The notes below the pieces were generated by a model, which worked only from the letters and a program-made list of their open reading frames with translations, searched no databases and was not told the DNA's origin. From Planctomycetota bacterium (lineage in GTDB: Bacteria > Planctomycetota > UBA1135 > GCA-002686595), in contig CANKOY010000015.1 in NCBI GenBank assembly GCA_947484275.1, positions 1 through 64,000 on the forward strand: a DNA stretch of 64,000 bases. The letters run 5' to 3'. The position numbers and the translations under genes were made by a program. Each line of letters begins with the position of its first letter. The first letter of the stretch is position 1. Of this stretch, positions 18,594 through 27,536 are shown piece after piece.

Positions 18594-20203
18594 GGGCGCA
18601 CTCCTTGGCGGTCGGCCTCGCCGCTCGCCATGCCGGGATCCTCAGCGGCGTTGCGACCCTTCGGGATCGGCAGGTAGACGCTGATGCAAAAACCATCTCC
18701 AGGACGCGAGCGCATCTCGACCCGCCCGAAATGGCGCGCGATCACCTGGTGCACGATGCCCAGGCCCAAACCCGTGCCCTTGCCAGGAGCCTTGGTGGTG
18801 TAGAAAAGATCCGCCAGACGCGGGAGATTTTCTTCGGACACACCGGGGCCGTTGTCGCGGACCTCGATCACGATTTCTGCACCCTCACGCGCCACGCGCA
18901 CGTCGATCGTTCCGCCGCCATGGGGAGGTTGCTCCTCCAGGGCATCGAGTGCGTTGACCAGCAAGTTGAGCACTGCCTGGGCCAACTCGTGGGCCTCGCC
19001 CTCGATCAGGGGGAGTTGCGACAGTCGCAGTCGAACGGCCTCAGCATCGCCCCCTGCCCCGTCGCCCCCTGCCCCGTCGCTCAGGAGCAGCTGTACGTTT
19101 TGTCTTTGGGCGCGGTGGCGCACGAGCGCGATCGCGTCCTCCACAGGCTCGAGGATCGAGAGCGGCGCCGAGCTCCCAGTGCGGGGCGTGAACCGCAACA
19201 GTTGGCCCACCGTGAGCCGGATCCGCTCCAATCCGGACTGCAACAGTCCCAGATAGCGCACGCGTTTCTGCTCTTCGAGATCGCCGCGCTCCAGGCGTTC
19301 GACTGCGTTCAGCAGGCCGCCCAGGGGATTGTTGATCTCGTGGGCAATGCCGGCGGCCAGTTCCCCCATGGCGGCCAGTCGTCGCTGAGTCATGGCTGCG
19401 GCCTCGGCGCGGCGCGCTTGCTCGGTCTGGCGGCGCACTTCCTCGGCCAGGCCTGTGTTCAGGGTCTCCACCTGTCCGGTCATCGTGTTGAAGCGCCGGA
19501 TCAGCTCGGACAGCTCGTCGCGCGCGTCGTTTTCCACCAAACGCACCGAGTAGTCGCCGCGCTCCACGTCGCGTGCCGCTTTGGCCAGGTGGCTCACCGG
19601 GTCCAGCACGAAGCGACGCAGGGCGAGAAACGTCGCCATGGAAATCAGGATCGTCGAGCCAATGAACGCGGGCACGAAGTAGGCGGTCACGAGGTTGGTC
19701 GAGAGCGGCGGCGCCTGCAGCCGAAACCAACATCCGCCCCACAGGCGCCCGCCCACGAAAATCGGAACTGCGCGGCCGCCTTCGACGTTGTCGATCGAAC
19801 GTCCTTCGCCGATGGCGGACTCAAGCGCGGTGAGAATGGCCTGCTCGTCGGCGTCGGATTCGCGCAACCGCCGGCCCAGGGGATTGATCGCGATGCCGTT
19901 GAGCAACACGCGGCCGTCCTCGGAGCCCAGCTGTCGGTCGCAAACGATCGCGTCTGCGAATGCAGACCAGCTTTCCCAGGCCAGGAGGCGCGCGACGTTC
20001 AAGCCCACGACCGGATCCACCTGACGTGCCACAGTGTCCACCAGGTCGCGAGCCTTCGACCGCGCGACCTGTTCCAGTACGCGGTTCACCTCGGCGGTGT
20101 CGCGCTCCGATTGGCGCACCGCAAACAACAGCGCCACGGTTCCGACCGTGACGTTGATCGCCACCAGCCAGAGTGCCACTCGCAGGCGTAGCGAAAACTT
20201 CAT
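18590..20203 (-). CDS. Membrane sensor histidine kinase, NtrB-like
   Basis: The product has 537 residues. Two membrane helices (about 8-28 and 172-194) bracket a periplasmic sensor region of about 140 residues. A HAMP linker follows (RRFVLDPVSHLAKAARDVERG). The phospho-acceptor box is GELAAGIAHEINNPLGG with His289. The ATPase core has an N-box (VLNLLVNALDALEE), G1 (VRDNGPGVSEENL) and G2 (GKGTGLGLGIVHQVI). The H-box resembles kinases that pair with NtrC-type regulators. No response regulator gene is adjacent, so the partner is elsewhere. It follows the pilus motor genes on the same strand after 31 bp. A 15-bp tandem duplication adds a GAGGD repeat in front of the N-box. Confidence 0.9.
   Translation of the reverse strand: MKFSLRLRVALWLVAINVTVGTVALLFAVRQSERDTAEVNRVLEQVARSKARDLVDTVARQVDPVVGLNVARLLAWESWSAFADAIVCDRQLGSEDGRVLLNGIAINPLGRRLRESDADEQAILTALESAIGEGRSIDNVEGGRAVPIFVGGRLWGGCWFRLQAPPLSTNLVTAYFVPAFIGSTILISMATFLALRRFVLDPVSHLAKAARDVERGDYSVRLVENDARDELSELIRRFNTMTGQVETLNTGLAEEVRRQTEQARRAEAAAMTQRRLAAMGELAAGIAHEINNPLGGLLNAVERLERGDLEEQKRVRYLGLLQSGLERIRLTVGQLLRFTPRTGSSAPLSILEPVEDAIALVRHRAQRQNVQLLLSDGAGGDGAGGDAEAVRLRLSQLPLIEGEAHELAQAVLNLLVNALDALEEQPPHGGGTIDVRVAREGAEIVIEVRDNGPGVSEENLPRLADLFYTTKAPGKGTGLGLGIVHQVIARHFGRVEMRSRPGDGFCISVYLPIPKGRNAAEDPGMASGEADRQGVRP
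19047..19080. repeat. 15-bp tandem repeat inside the histidine kinase gene
   Basis: The 15-bp unit TCGCCCCCTGCCCCG occurs twice in a row (19047-19061 and 19062-19076) with a partial third copy. It is in frame and encodes a doubled Gly-Ala-Gly-Gly-Asp block in a loop before the N-box. Copy number could change by slippage without a frameshift. Confidence 0.75.
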
Positions 20204-20234
20204 CGACGCGGCTGGCCGCGAGCGGAGCGCGCGT

Positions 20235-21377
20235 TCAACCGGCTCCGATTTTGCCCATGATCGACGTCAGCGGCAAGAACAGGGCGACGACGATGAAGCC
20301 GACCACCACGGCCATGGCGATCAATAGCGCGGGCTCGACCACCTTGAACATGGCCTCGATGCTCCGGTCCACTTGGACCTCGTAGGCGTGCGCCACCTTG
20401 AGCAGCATGCGGTCTAGTTCTCCGGTGGCCTCGCCCACGTCGACCATGTTGACCACGAGGTCGTCGAACATGCCGGTCTCGCCCATGGGCCGCGCGATGC
20501 CCTCGCCCTCGCGAACCGTGCGGCGCACGCTTTCAACCGCGTCGGCGACCACGTCGTTTGAAGTCGTGTCGCGCACGATCGTCAATGCGTCCAGGTGCGG
20601 CACGCCAGACTCGATCAGCGTGCCGAACGTGCGCGAGAAGTTCGCGATCTGCACTTTTCTGAGCAACGGGCCCAGGAGCGGAACACGCAGGATGGCTCCG
20701 TGCACGAAGAACCGGTAGCGGTTCGGGGTCTTCATCCCAATCGAATGCGCGATGAGCAGCACAGCCGGTATCCCGAAGATCAGGTACCAGTACTTGACGC
20801 CAATTTCGCTGGCGCCGAGCAGCAGCTCAGTGATCGGCGGCAGCTCCGTGTCGAAACTCTCGAAGATCTCCTTGAACTTCGGAATCACGATCAGGATCGC
20901 CGCGGCCACGACGCCAGTGGCCACCAGGGACACGATCACGGGGTAGATCATCGCGCCGACGACCTTGGAGCGAATCGCAGCCGCCTTCTCGCGGAAGATG
21001 GCCAGGCGATCCAGGATCTTGTCGAGCACGCCGGCGACTTCGCCCGCACGCACCATGCTCGTGTAGAGACGATCGAAGCAGCGATGCTTCGCCATCGCCT
21101 CAGACAACGGCGTGCCTGCGGCCACATCCTCGCCGATCTCCGCCAGGATGTTCTTGAAAGCGCCCGGGCGTGTCTGGCCCTCGAGGATCGCGAGCGCCTT
21201 GACGATCGGAATGCCAGCCTCGGACAGTGTGGCAAGCTGCACCGTGAAGTCGGTGACCAGGCCGCTGGGGACTCGGCCGCCCTTCTTCGCAACGGCGGGC
21301 GCGGAGGCGGCGGACCCGGGACTGGTTGAGGCCCTGGTGCCAGGACTCGGAGCGCTGCGCTGGAGTTTCTTCGCCAT
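20235..21377 (-). CDS. Inner-membrane platform protein PilC/GspF
   Basis: The product has 380 residues from the ATG at 21377. After an Ala/Pro-rich head, two type II secretion F domains are visible. The first is near residues 40-165 (FTVQLATLSEAGIPIVKALAI, then YTSMVRAGEVAGVLDKILDRL) and the second near 245-370 (FSRTFGTLIESGVPHLDALTI, then NMVDVGEATGELDRMLLKVA). Three membrane helices are present. PilC/GspF is the platform on which the assembly ATPases act to polymerise pilins or pseudopilins. It lies 28 bp downstream of a GspE gene on the same strand, in a run of four motor genes. Confidence 0.93.
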   Translation of the reverse strand: MAKKLQRSAPSPGTRASTSPGSAASAPAVAKKGGRVPSGLVTDFTVQLATLSEAGIPIVKALAILEGQTRPGAFKNILAEIGEDVAAGTPLSEAMAKHRCFDRLYTSMVRAGEVAGVLDKILDRLAIFREKAAAIRSKVVGAMIYPVIVSLVATGVVAAAILIVIPKFKEIFESFDTELPPITELLLGASEIGVKYWYLIFGIPAVLLIAHSIGMKTPNRYRFFVHGAILRVPLLGPLLRKVQIANFSRTFGTLIESGVPHLDALTIVRDTTSNDVVADAVESVRRTVREGEGIARPMGETGMFDDLVVNMVDVGEATGELDRMLLKVAHAYEVQVDRSIEAMFKVVEPALLIAMAVVVGFIVVALFLPLTSIMGKIGAG

Positions 21378-21405
21378 GACGTTGAGTGTGGAACGATAGC
21401 GCGGG

Positions 21406-23091
21406 CTAGAGCGTTTCGCGCAAGACTTCCTCGAGGGTGGTGCGGCCGTCGGTCAAGGCCAGCAAACCCGCGGCCCGCAGGGAGCGCATGCCGTTGCGTG
21501 CTGCCGCGGCCCTGACTTCGGCGGTCGAAGCCCGGTTGAGTACGGCGGCCCGAATCGTGTCATCGAAGCGCAGAACCTCGAACAGTCCGGTGCGCCCGCG
21601 ATAACCGGTCTGGTGGCAAGCGTCGCAGCCTTTGCCGTAGAAAAAAGTCGAGCCCGCAAGGTGCGCAGCGTCGGCGCCCAATTCCGCCAGCATGGACTCG
21701 TCAGGTTGGTAGGACGCGCGACAGGTATCGCAGACCTTTCGCACCAGGCGCTGGGCGATCACGGCCTCGACGGTGGCGGTGATCATGAACGGCTCGACGC
21801 CGATGTCCACCAGGCGGGTCACGGCGCTCGGCGCGTCGTTGGTGTGCAACGTCGAGAACACCGTGTGCCCTGTCAGCGACGCCTCGACCGCGACTCCGGC
21901 CGTTTCGCTGTCGCGAATCTCGCCGATCAGGATCTTGTCGGGGTCCTGACGCAGGACAGTGCGCAGAATGCGCGCGTAGGTGACGCCGATGTCCTCGTTG
22001 ACCGGAATCTGCACGATGCCGTCGATGTCGTACTCGACCGGGTCTTCGGCAGTGATGATTTTCAGGTCTGGCGTGTTCGTCTCCTGCAACATCGCGTACA
22101 GGGTCGTGGTCTTGCCCGAACCCGTGGGCCCGGTGATCAATACGATTCCGTGGGGCAGCGCCGTAAGTTCGCGCAACACGTTTTCGTCTTCAGGCTTGAG
22201 TCCCAGGGCCGCCAGGCGCAGTTGAACCGCGCTGCGGTCGAGCACGCGCAGCACGCAGCTCTCGCCCGAGATCCCCGGAATCGTCGCCACGCGCAAATCA
22301 ACGGGGCGGCCGTCGATCGACAGTTCGATGCGACCGTCCTGGGGCATGCGCGTTTCGGCGATGTCTAGATCCGCCATGACCTTGATGCGCGCCACGAGCG
22401 GAACGGCCAGGTGCATCGGCGGCGATTCGACTTCGTACAGAGCTCCGTCCACGCGGTAGCGGATGCGGAAGCGGTCGTCGTAGAGTTCGAAGTGCACGTC
22501 GCTGGCGCGATCCTTGATCGCTTGGTGCAGGATCGAATTGAGCAGGCGCACGACCGGCATGCTCTGGGCCGCGGACTGGACATCGCCGGACTTTGAAGCG
22601 CTCGCTGCCTGACGGATGGCGTCCTGAAGCGAAGATTCCTCGCCGTAGCACGAACGCACCAGTTCGCGAATTTTCTCGCCGTCGCCCACCTTGCCGCGCA
22701 CGTCAAGTCCGGTGGTGAAACGCAGGTCCTCTAGGACGCTGGTGTTCAGTGGATCGGCGATGGCGACGATCAGCGTGCGCCCCTGCACGAGCAGCGGAAG
22801 CACTCCGAAGGCGTGGGCCGAGTTGCCGTCGATCAACGCCAAGGCCTCGCGCGTCGGTTGCAGGCGCGAGAGGTCCACCGTCTCCAGTCCCGACTGCTCG
22901 GCCAGGGCCAGGGCCACGTCGCCGCTCTTCACCGCGCCCATCTCGATCAGGATCTGCCCGATCAATCCGCCGCGCTTGCGCTGAACCGCCAGGGCCTCCT
23001 GGATCTGCGATTCCCGCAGCAGCCCGCGGGCCTTGAGGATCTGACCCAGAGGTTTGCGCCCGCCTGCGAGCGGAGTCTCGGCAGGACTCAC
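21406..23091 (-). CDS. gspE: Type II secretion / type IV pilus assembly ATPase GspE/PilB (copy 1)
   Basis: The product has 561 residues. Residues 12-165 form the N-terminal MshEN-type regulatory domains (LGQILKARGLLRESQIQEAL). The ATPase core has Walker A GPTGSGKTTT, the Asp box, Walker B LIGEIRDSETA and the His box GHTVFSTLHTNDAPSA. Four cysteines (C-D-T-C, then G-C-D-A-C) form the zinc knuckle typical of GspE/PilB. It starts at a GTG overlapping the pilT stop (GTGA, 23088-23091). It drives pilus or pseudopilus extension through the adjacent PilC/GspF. Confidence 0.93.
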   Translation of the reverse strand: MSPAETPLAGGRKPLGQILKARGLLRESQIQEALAVQRKRGGLIGQILIEMGAVKSGDVALALAEQSGLETVDLSRLQPTREALALIDGNSAHAFGVLPLLVQGRTLIVAIADPLNTSVLEDLRFTTGLDVRGKVGDGEKIRELVRSCYGEESSLQDAIRQAASASKSGDVQSAAQSMPVVRLLNSILHQAIKDRASDVHFELYDDRFRIRYRVDGALYEVESPPMHLAVPLVARIKVMADLDIAETRMPQDGRIELSIDGRPVDLRVATIPGISGESCVLRVLDRSAVQLRLAALGLKPEDENVLRELTALPHGIVLITGPTGSGKTTTLYAMLQETNTPDLKIITAEDPVEYDIDGIVQIPVNEDIGVTYARILRTVLRQDPDKILIGEIRDSETAGVAVEASLTGHTVFSTLHTNDAPSAVTRLVDIGVEPFMITATVEAVIAQRLVRKVCDTCRASYQPDESMLAELGADAAHLAGSTFFYGKGCDACHQTGYRGRTGLFEVLRFDDTIRAAVLNRASTAEVRAAAARNGMRSLRAAGLLALTDGRTTLEEVLRETL

Positions 23092-24137
23092 AGACGCGTC
23101 TCCAGATCCTTGGGATCCTGAGCCGACTCCAAGGCCACCTCGCGCTCGATGGCCCCGCGCTTGACGAGGTCGAGGAGGTAGTCGTCGAGCGTGATCATCC
23201 CCATGCGCCGCGAAGTCTGAATCGTGGACTGGATTTTGTTCGTCTCGCTCTTGCGGATCAGGTTGGCCACAGCGGGAGTCATCAACATGACCTCGAAGGC
23301 CGCAACGCGCCCCTTGCCGCCCTTCCTCGGCATCAAGACCTGACTGATCACGCCCTGGATCGAAACCGAAAGCTGGGCGCGCACTTGCTCCTGCTGATTG
23401 GTCGGATAGGCATCGATGATGCGATCGACCGTGCGTGCGCTGCCTGTGGTGTGCAGCGTGCCGAACACCAGGTGACCCGTCTCAGCCGCAGTAATCGCCG
23501 CCGAAATCGTCGCCAGGTCGCGCATTTCACCGAGCAGCACGACATCGGGATCCTGGCGCAGAACGCGGCGCATGGCTTCGACGAAGTCGGGCACGTCCGC
23601 GCCCACTTCGCGCTGAGTCACCAGTCCCTTCTTGTGGGAGTGGTAGTACTCGATCGGATCCTCAATCGTGACGATGTGGCGGTCCTGGTTCGTGTTGATC
23701 CAGTCGATCATCGTCGCCAGGGTCGTGGTCTTGCCCGATCCCGTGGGACCAGTGACGAGCACCAACCCGCGCGGTCGCCGGCACAATTCCTGCACGTGTT
23801 CGGGCAGGCCGATCTGCTCGAAGCTCAGCAATCGATTCGGGATCAGGCGCATCACGGCCGCATGCCGGCCCCGCTGGCGCAGAATGCTGACGCGGAAGCG
23901 ATTGCCGCTCGCGTGGGCGTAGCCGAAGTCAGTCGTGCCACGCTCCTCCACCTCGCGCCAGTTCAGTTCCGGCGTGATTGACTTGCACAGCACCAAGGCG
24001 GCAGCGTCGCTGAGGACTTCCGGCTCAAGATCCACGAGGGCGCCGTTGATGCGGCCCACGGGCGGCCGACCGGGATTCAAGTGCAGGTCGCTCGCGCCGC
24101 GCTCGATCACGCATGCCATCAACTGCTGGATATCCAT
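23088..24137 (-). CDS. pilT: Pilus retraction ATPase PilT family
   Basis: The product has 349 residues, the usual PilT length. Motifs are Walker A GPTGSGKTTT, IVTIEDPIEYYHSHKKGLV, RRVLRQDPDVVLLGEMRD (Walker B) and GHLVFGTLHTTGSARTVDRII. It lacks the zinc cysteines of GspE. PilT depolymerises type IV pili for twitching, adhesion or DNA uptake, so its presence favours a pilus-like rather than a pure secretion role for the cluster. The start at 24137 lies 18 bp after the second gspE stop; its stop overlaps the next gspE. Confidence 0.92.
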   Translation of the reverse strand: MDIQQLMACVIERGASDLHLNPGRPPVGRINGALVDLEPEVLSDAAALVLCKSITPELNWREVEERGTTDFGYAHASGNRFRVSILRQRGRHAAVMRLIPNRLLSFEQIGLPEHVQELCRRPRGLVLVTGPTGSGKTTTLATMIDWINTNQDRHIVTIEDPIEYYHSHKKGLVTQREVGADVPDFVEAMRRVLRQDPDVVLLGEMRDLATISAAITAAETGHLVFGTLHTTGSARTVDRIIDAYPTNQQEQVRAQLSVSIQGVISQVLMPRKGGKGRVAAFEVMLMTPAVANLIRKSETNKIQSTIQTSRRMGMITLDDYLLDLVKRGAIEREVALESAQDPKDLETRL

Positions 24138-24155
24138 GGGGCGTCGTGTGTTCTT

Positions 24156-25850
24156 TCAGCGCGGGGGCTGGTTGGCGGCGGCAGCTTCCGCGCTCTCCGC
24201 GGAGCGCGCAACGCGCAGAATCTCGGTAACCGTGGTGCGCCCCTCGAGCACTTTGCGCGCGCCGTCCACGATCAGCGGCCGCAGTTTTCCAGTGGCCAGA
24301 GCGCTGGCGCGAAGTTTGTCGAGGGACGCGTTGCGAAAGGTCATCTCGCGCAGGTTTTCGTCGAGTTCGAGCACCTCGAACAGCCCCAAGCGACCGCGGT
24401 ACCCCGTGCCCTCGCAGGCGCGACAGCCCTTGGCCTGGCCAATCATCGCCTCGCCGTGTGTGCGCGGGTCCAGTCCAAGCGCACGCAATTCCGGGGCGGT
24501 GATCGGACGCTTCTCGACGCACTCGACACACAACTTCCGCACCAGCCGCTGGGCCATGATGCCCTGCACGGCGGCGCTGACGAGGAACGGCTTGACGCCC
24601 ATGTCGATCAGACGCGTCAAAGCGCTCGCCGCGTCGTTGGTGTGCAGCGTCGAGAACACGAGGTGACCGGTGAGCGACGCCTGCACTGCGATCTCCGCGG
24701 TTTCGATGTCGCGGATCTCACCCACCAGGATGATGTTCGGCGCGGCGCGCAGCATGGCCTTGAGCACGCGCCCGAAGGACAGGCCGATCTTCTGCTGCAC
24801 CTGAACCTGATTCAGACCCGAGATGTGGTACTCGACGGGATCTTCGACGGTGATGATCTTGACGTCGGGGCGGTTCAGTTCCCCCAGTGCCGCGTACAAC
24901 GTCGTGGTCTTGCCTGAACCGGTCGGTCCCGTGACCAGCACGATGCCGTTGGGGCGGCTGATCAAACGTTTGAACCAGGCGTAGTCCTCGCCCTCGAAGC
25001 CCAGTTGCTTGAGCGAGACGAGGTTGGCGCCACGGTCCAAAAGGCGCATCACGATCGACTCGCCGTGACTCGCCGGCAGGATCGAGCAGCGCACGTCCAC
25101 GGGCCGCCCCTTCATCTCCAGTTCGATGCGGCCGTCCTGGGGCTTGCGCTTTTCGGCGATGTCCATGGACGCCATGATTTTCAGGCGCGACAGGAGCGGC
25201 GAGGCCAAGTGCGGCGGATGGTCGGCGATGTCGCGAAGCATGCCGTCGATTCGGAAGCGCACGCGCACGCGACTGTTCGAGGGCTCGATGTGGATGTCCG
25301 ACGCGCGCATGCTCATCGCGTCGTTGAACATGCGCGTCACCAGGCGCACGATCGGCGCGTCGTCGCCTTCGTCATCGCTGCTGGAGTCCGCGCCCATGGA
25401 GCGCGCCACGTCGGCTTCGGCGGCCTCGCCGTAGTACTTGGCGACCGCGGCACGCAGGGCCGTGGGCGCCGCGAGGGCGCACCCGACTTCGCCGCCCACC
25501 TGGAAAGCCAGCTGATCCACGATGATGCGCTTGAGCGGGTCGTCGATGGCGACGATCAGTTTCCCGGCCCGTTCGGCCACGGGCAGGACCTGTTGATCGC
25601 GCGCGAATTCGGCTGGAATCCGCTGGATCAGCGCCGGCAGGACCTGCTTGCCCGTAGACAGGTCGACGAAGGGCAAGCCCTGGCTCTTGGCGAAGGCGCG
25701 GTAGAGGCCTGACTCCTCCAGGAGCCCAAGGCGCAGCACCGCCTCCTCGAATTTGAGCGTGCCGCCGCGCTGCAGAGCCTGGGCCTCGCGGACCTGATCC
25801 TGGGTCAGGAGACCTTGAAGCACCAGGAGCTCGGCGAGGGATTGCGTCAC
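24156..25850 (-). CDS. gspE: Type II secretion / type IV pilus assembly ATPase GspE/PilB (copy 2)
   Basis: From the GTG at 25850 the product has 564 residues; the longer ORF to 25955 adds residues unlike the family. The N-terminal domain is SLAELLVLQGLLTQDQVREA. The core has Walker A GPTGSGKTTT, IILVGEIRDIETAE and GHLVFSTLHTNDAASALTRL. The zinc cysteines are C-V-E-C and G-C-R-A-C. It is a clear paralogue of the copy at 21406, separated from it by pilT, and is the first gene of the motor operon. Two assembly ATPases may serve two pilin sets; neither pilins nor a secretin are in the window. Confidence 0.93.
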   Translation of the reverse strand: MTQSLAELLVLQGLLTQDQVREAQALQRGGTLKFEEAVLRLGLLEESGLYRAFAKSQGLPFVDLSTGKQVLPALIQRIPAEFARDQQVLPVAERAGKLIVAIDDPLKRIIVDQLAFQVGGEVGCALAAPTALRAAVAKYYGEAAEADVARSMGADSSSDDEGDDAPIVRLVTRMFNDAMSMRASDIHIEPSNSRVRVRFRIDGMLRDIADHPPHLASPLLSRLKIMASMDIAEKRKPQDGRIELEMKGRPVDVRCSILPASHGESIVMRLLDRGANLVSLKQLGFEGEDYAWFKRLISRPNGIVLVTGPTGSGKTTTLYAALGELNRPDVKIITVEDPVEYHISGLNQVQVQQKIGLSFGRVLKAMLRAAPNIILVGEIRDIETAEIAVQASLTGHLVFSTLHTNDAASALTRLIDMGVKPFLVSAAVQGIMAQRLVRKLCVECVEKRPITAPELRALGLDPRTHGEAMIGQAKGCRACEGTGYRGRLGLFEVLELDENLREMTFRNASLDKLRASALATGKLRPLIVDGARKVLEGRTTVTEILRVARSAESAEAAAANQPPR

Positions 25851-25929
25851 GCTTGCGGTTCTAGTCGTCCGGGTTGGGTCGGGGACAGCGGCGCGGAGTC
25901 TAGCAGGCTGAACCGAAGACCAAAGCACA

Positions 25930-25964
25930 CTGCCCGCGTCGCCGGTTCGCGGCAACGCGGGCAG
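25930..25964 (-). terminator. Hairpin downstream of the DUF1573 gene
   Basis: Positions 25930-25939 pair perfectly with 25955-25964 (10 bp), and an inner GCCG/CGGC stem extends the hairpin. It lies 40 bp downstream of the DUF1573 stop on the minus strand, before the second gspE gene. The minus-strand tail is only moderately T-rich (TGTGCTTTGG). Confidence 0.55.
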
Positions 25965-26003
25965 CTGATGAATTCAAGCGCGTCGAACGCGCCCGACAGC
26001 GGC

Positions 26004-27392
26004 CTACTGGCCCTTGGCCGGCGCCACCGGCTTGGGCACCGGCACGGGCACGGGCACCGGCACCGGAGCGGGAGCGGGAGTTCCCGAGCGACAGACGCCC
26101 GAGAAGAGCACCGCGATGGTCGGACGCGCAGGATGGCCGGTCTCGATCATCACCCGGCCCTGGAAGGCACTGTCCGCTCCCGCGGGCATGCCCTTCAGCA
26201 TCACGTCGATGTCCACGCTCTTGCCATCCTCGGACAGGCGCGACACCGCCTCGAAGTTCTCGGCCCAGCGGAATTCCGGAACCGCATCGCTTTGGCCCTT
26301 GAACGAAACCGACTTCGGCAGCGCGAGCTGGAACTTCTCGTCGTAGCAGGAGATCTTCAGGGTGCGGGTCAGTTGCTGGCCCGGGCGCACCAGTCCGAAG
26401 GACAGGTACTGGGGTTCGAAGGAGATCAGCCCGCGCACCTTGGCTGAAACCATCACGGACGCGCCGTAGGCCGCAGCCTGGCCGTCGTGGCCGACGGGAG
26501 CGTTCGCCACCAGCTGGTCCGAGCGCAGCTGCACGGGGTAGCCCATGCCGCCTTCGCGGCAGTCCGGGCCCAGGGTCACTTTGACTTCCCAGCGCTCCGA
26601 GCGTCCCTCGGCGTCAGGATTGACGGCCTTGATCTCGATCCGGATGCCCGGAATTGCCGCGACCATGTCCTGCCACAGTTTGAACTTTCCGCCGCGCTTG
26701 GAGCTGACGAAGGCCGTCAGCTCGCGCGAATCGCTGGTGGACATCTCGCCGAAATCCAGCTGCGCGGGCGAGCTGAGAAAGTAGGTGTCCACCATCGCAG
26801 TCAGGCCCAGGATCACGACCGTGCGCGGGTCGTTGCACTGGACGTTGATTTTCGACTGGGTCTGGTTGTGCTTGTTCTTGGTGTTGAGCTCGGCCTCGAT
26901 CTGGACCCGCTTGCCCGACGCAATCGGCTGGCCGTAGACGTAGTTGACGAACGTGCCTGCCTCGGCGCCCTCGACCTTCACCTGGCTGACCGTGCAACCG
27001 CAGGTGGGCTTGGCGGAAACGATGATCAGCGGGTTCTCGCCGCTGCTCTTCATCTCGAACGTGTGGCGCGCGATTTCGCCCTCGATCATCGAACCGAAGT
27101 CATGGTCCACAGACGCGCAGTCGAGGCGCACCTTCGGGTCGGGCGGCGCGATCGGGACGATCGGCTCCTGGTGCGGCTGGGCGATCGGAGGCAAGGGCGA
27201 CGGGATCTGAACCGGCGCGGTGGTGGTCGTGCCCTTAGGGCCAGAGATGACCGTCACCGGCCCCTGGCCAATCGGGGCCTGGACCGGCGCGCTCGGAGCC
27301 GGAGTCTGCGCCGCGAGGGCGGACAACGAGACGGGAGCTAGCAGGGAAAGGGCCAGGCCTGAGCGGCGCGCCCAATGAAAGATGGTATTCAT
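26004..27392 (-). CDS. Secreted DUF1573 protein with Val-Pro repeat tail
   Basis: The product has 462 residues from the ATG at 27392; the ORF runs further upstream but through the divergent gene. A signal peptide is followed by a Pro/Ala/Gln-rich spacer. A DUF1573 domain (about 95-200) shows VDHDFGSMIEGEIARHTFEM and KPTCGCTVS, the family's Cys-Gly-Cys motif. Two further ASPM-SPD-2-Hydin/DUF1573-like beta modules appear to follow (LDFGEMSTSDSREL and LSFGLVRPGQQLTRTL). The C-terminus is a run of Val-Pro pairs that may cross the wall. The family is abundant in Planctomycetota and Bacteroidota; its function is not established. A promoter with an overlapping palindrome lies upstream. Confidence 0.85.
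   Translation of the reverse strand: MNTIFHWARRSGLALSLLAPVSLSALAAQTPAPSAPVQAPIGQGPVTVISGPKGTTTTAPVQIPSPLPPIAQPHQEPIVPIAPPDPKVRLDCASVDHDFGSMIEGEIARHTFEMKSSGENPLIIVSAKPTCGCTVSQVKVEGAEAGTFVNYVYGQPIASGKRVQIEAELNTKNKHNQTQSKINVQCNDPRTVVILGLTAMVDTYFLSSPAQLDFGEMSTSDSRELTAFVSSKRGGKFKLWQDMVAAIPGIRIEIKAVNPDAEGRSERWEVKVTLGPDCREGGMGYPVQLRSDQLVANAPVGHDGQAAAYGASVMVSAKVRGLISFEPQYLSFGLVRPGQQLTRTLKISCYDEKFQLALPKSVSFKGQSDAVPEFRWAENFEAVSRLSEDGKSVDIDVMLKGMPAGADSAFQGRVMIETGHPARPTIAVLFSGVCRSGTPAPAPVPVPVPVPVPKPVAPAKGQ
26034..26080. repeat. Low-complexity repeat encoding the Val-Pro tail
   Basis: A run of GGCACC/GGCACG hexamers, ending in GGAGCG units, encodes alternating Val-Pro and then Ala-Pro pairs at the C-terminus of the DUF1573 protein. 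It is a simple-sequence repeat within the coding frame and may vary in length between strains. Confidence 0.7.
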
Positions 27393-27423
27393 GATGATTC
27401 GGGTTTCCTGGGATAGAACGAGT

Positions 27424-27452
27424 AGTGTACGACGGACCTGCGACAGGTCCAA
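27424..27452 (-). promoter_or_regulatory. Putative sigma-70 promoter with operator-like palindrome
   Basis: On the minus strand, TTGGAC (27452-27447) and TACACT (27429-27424) are spaced by 17 bp and point to the DUF1573 gene starting at 27392. A perfect inverted repeat, GGACCTG/CAGGTCC with a 3-nt centre (27434-27450), fills the spacer and overlaps the -35 box. This is where a repressor would bind. The boxes match the consensus only in part; the palindrome is exact. Confidence 0.45.
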
Positions 27453-27536
27453 AGTGGACTGCGCGGGAAGGAACTGGGATCCGCTCCGGGCTCGGGGCGG
27501 TTGCACTGATGTCGCTGGGGAGTAGGATCCACCGGC

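Noticed and set aside
18605-20191. 528-codon open frame opposite the histidine kinase
   Set aside because: It is the antisense frame of a gene with complete H, N and G boxes. Long antisense frames are expected at this GC content.
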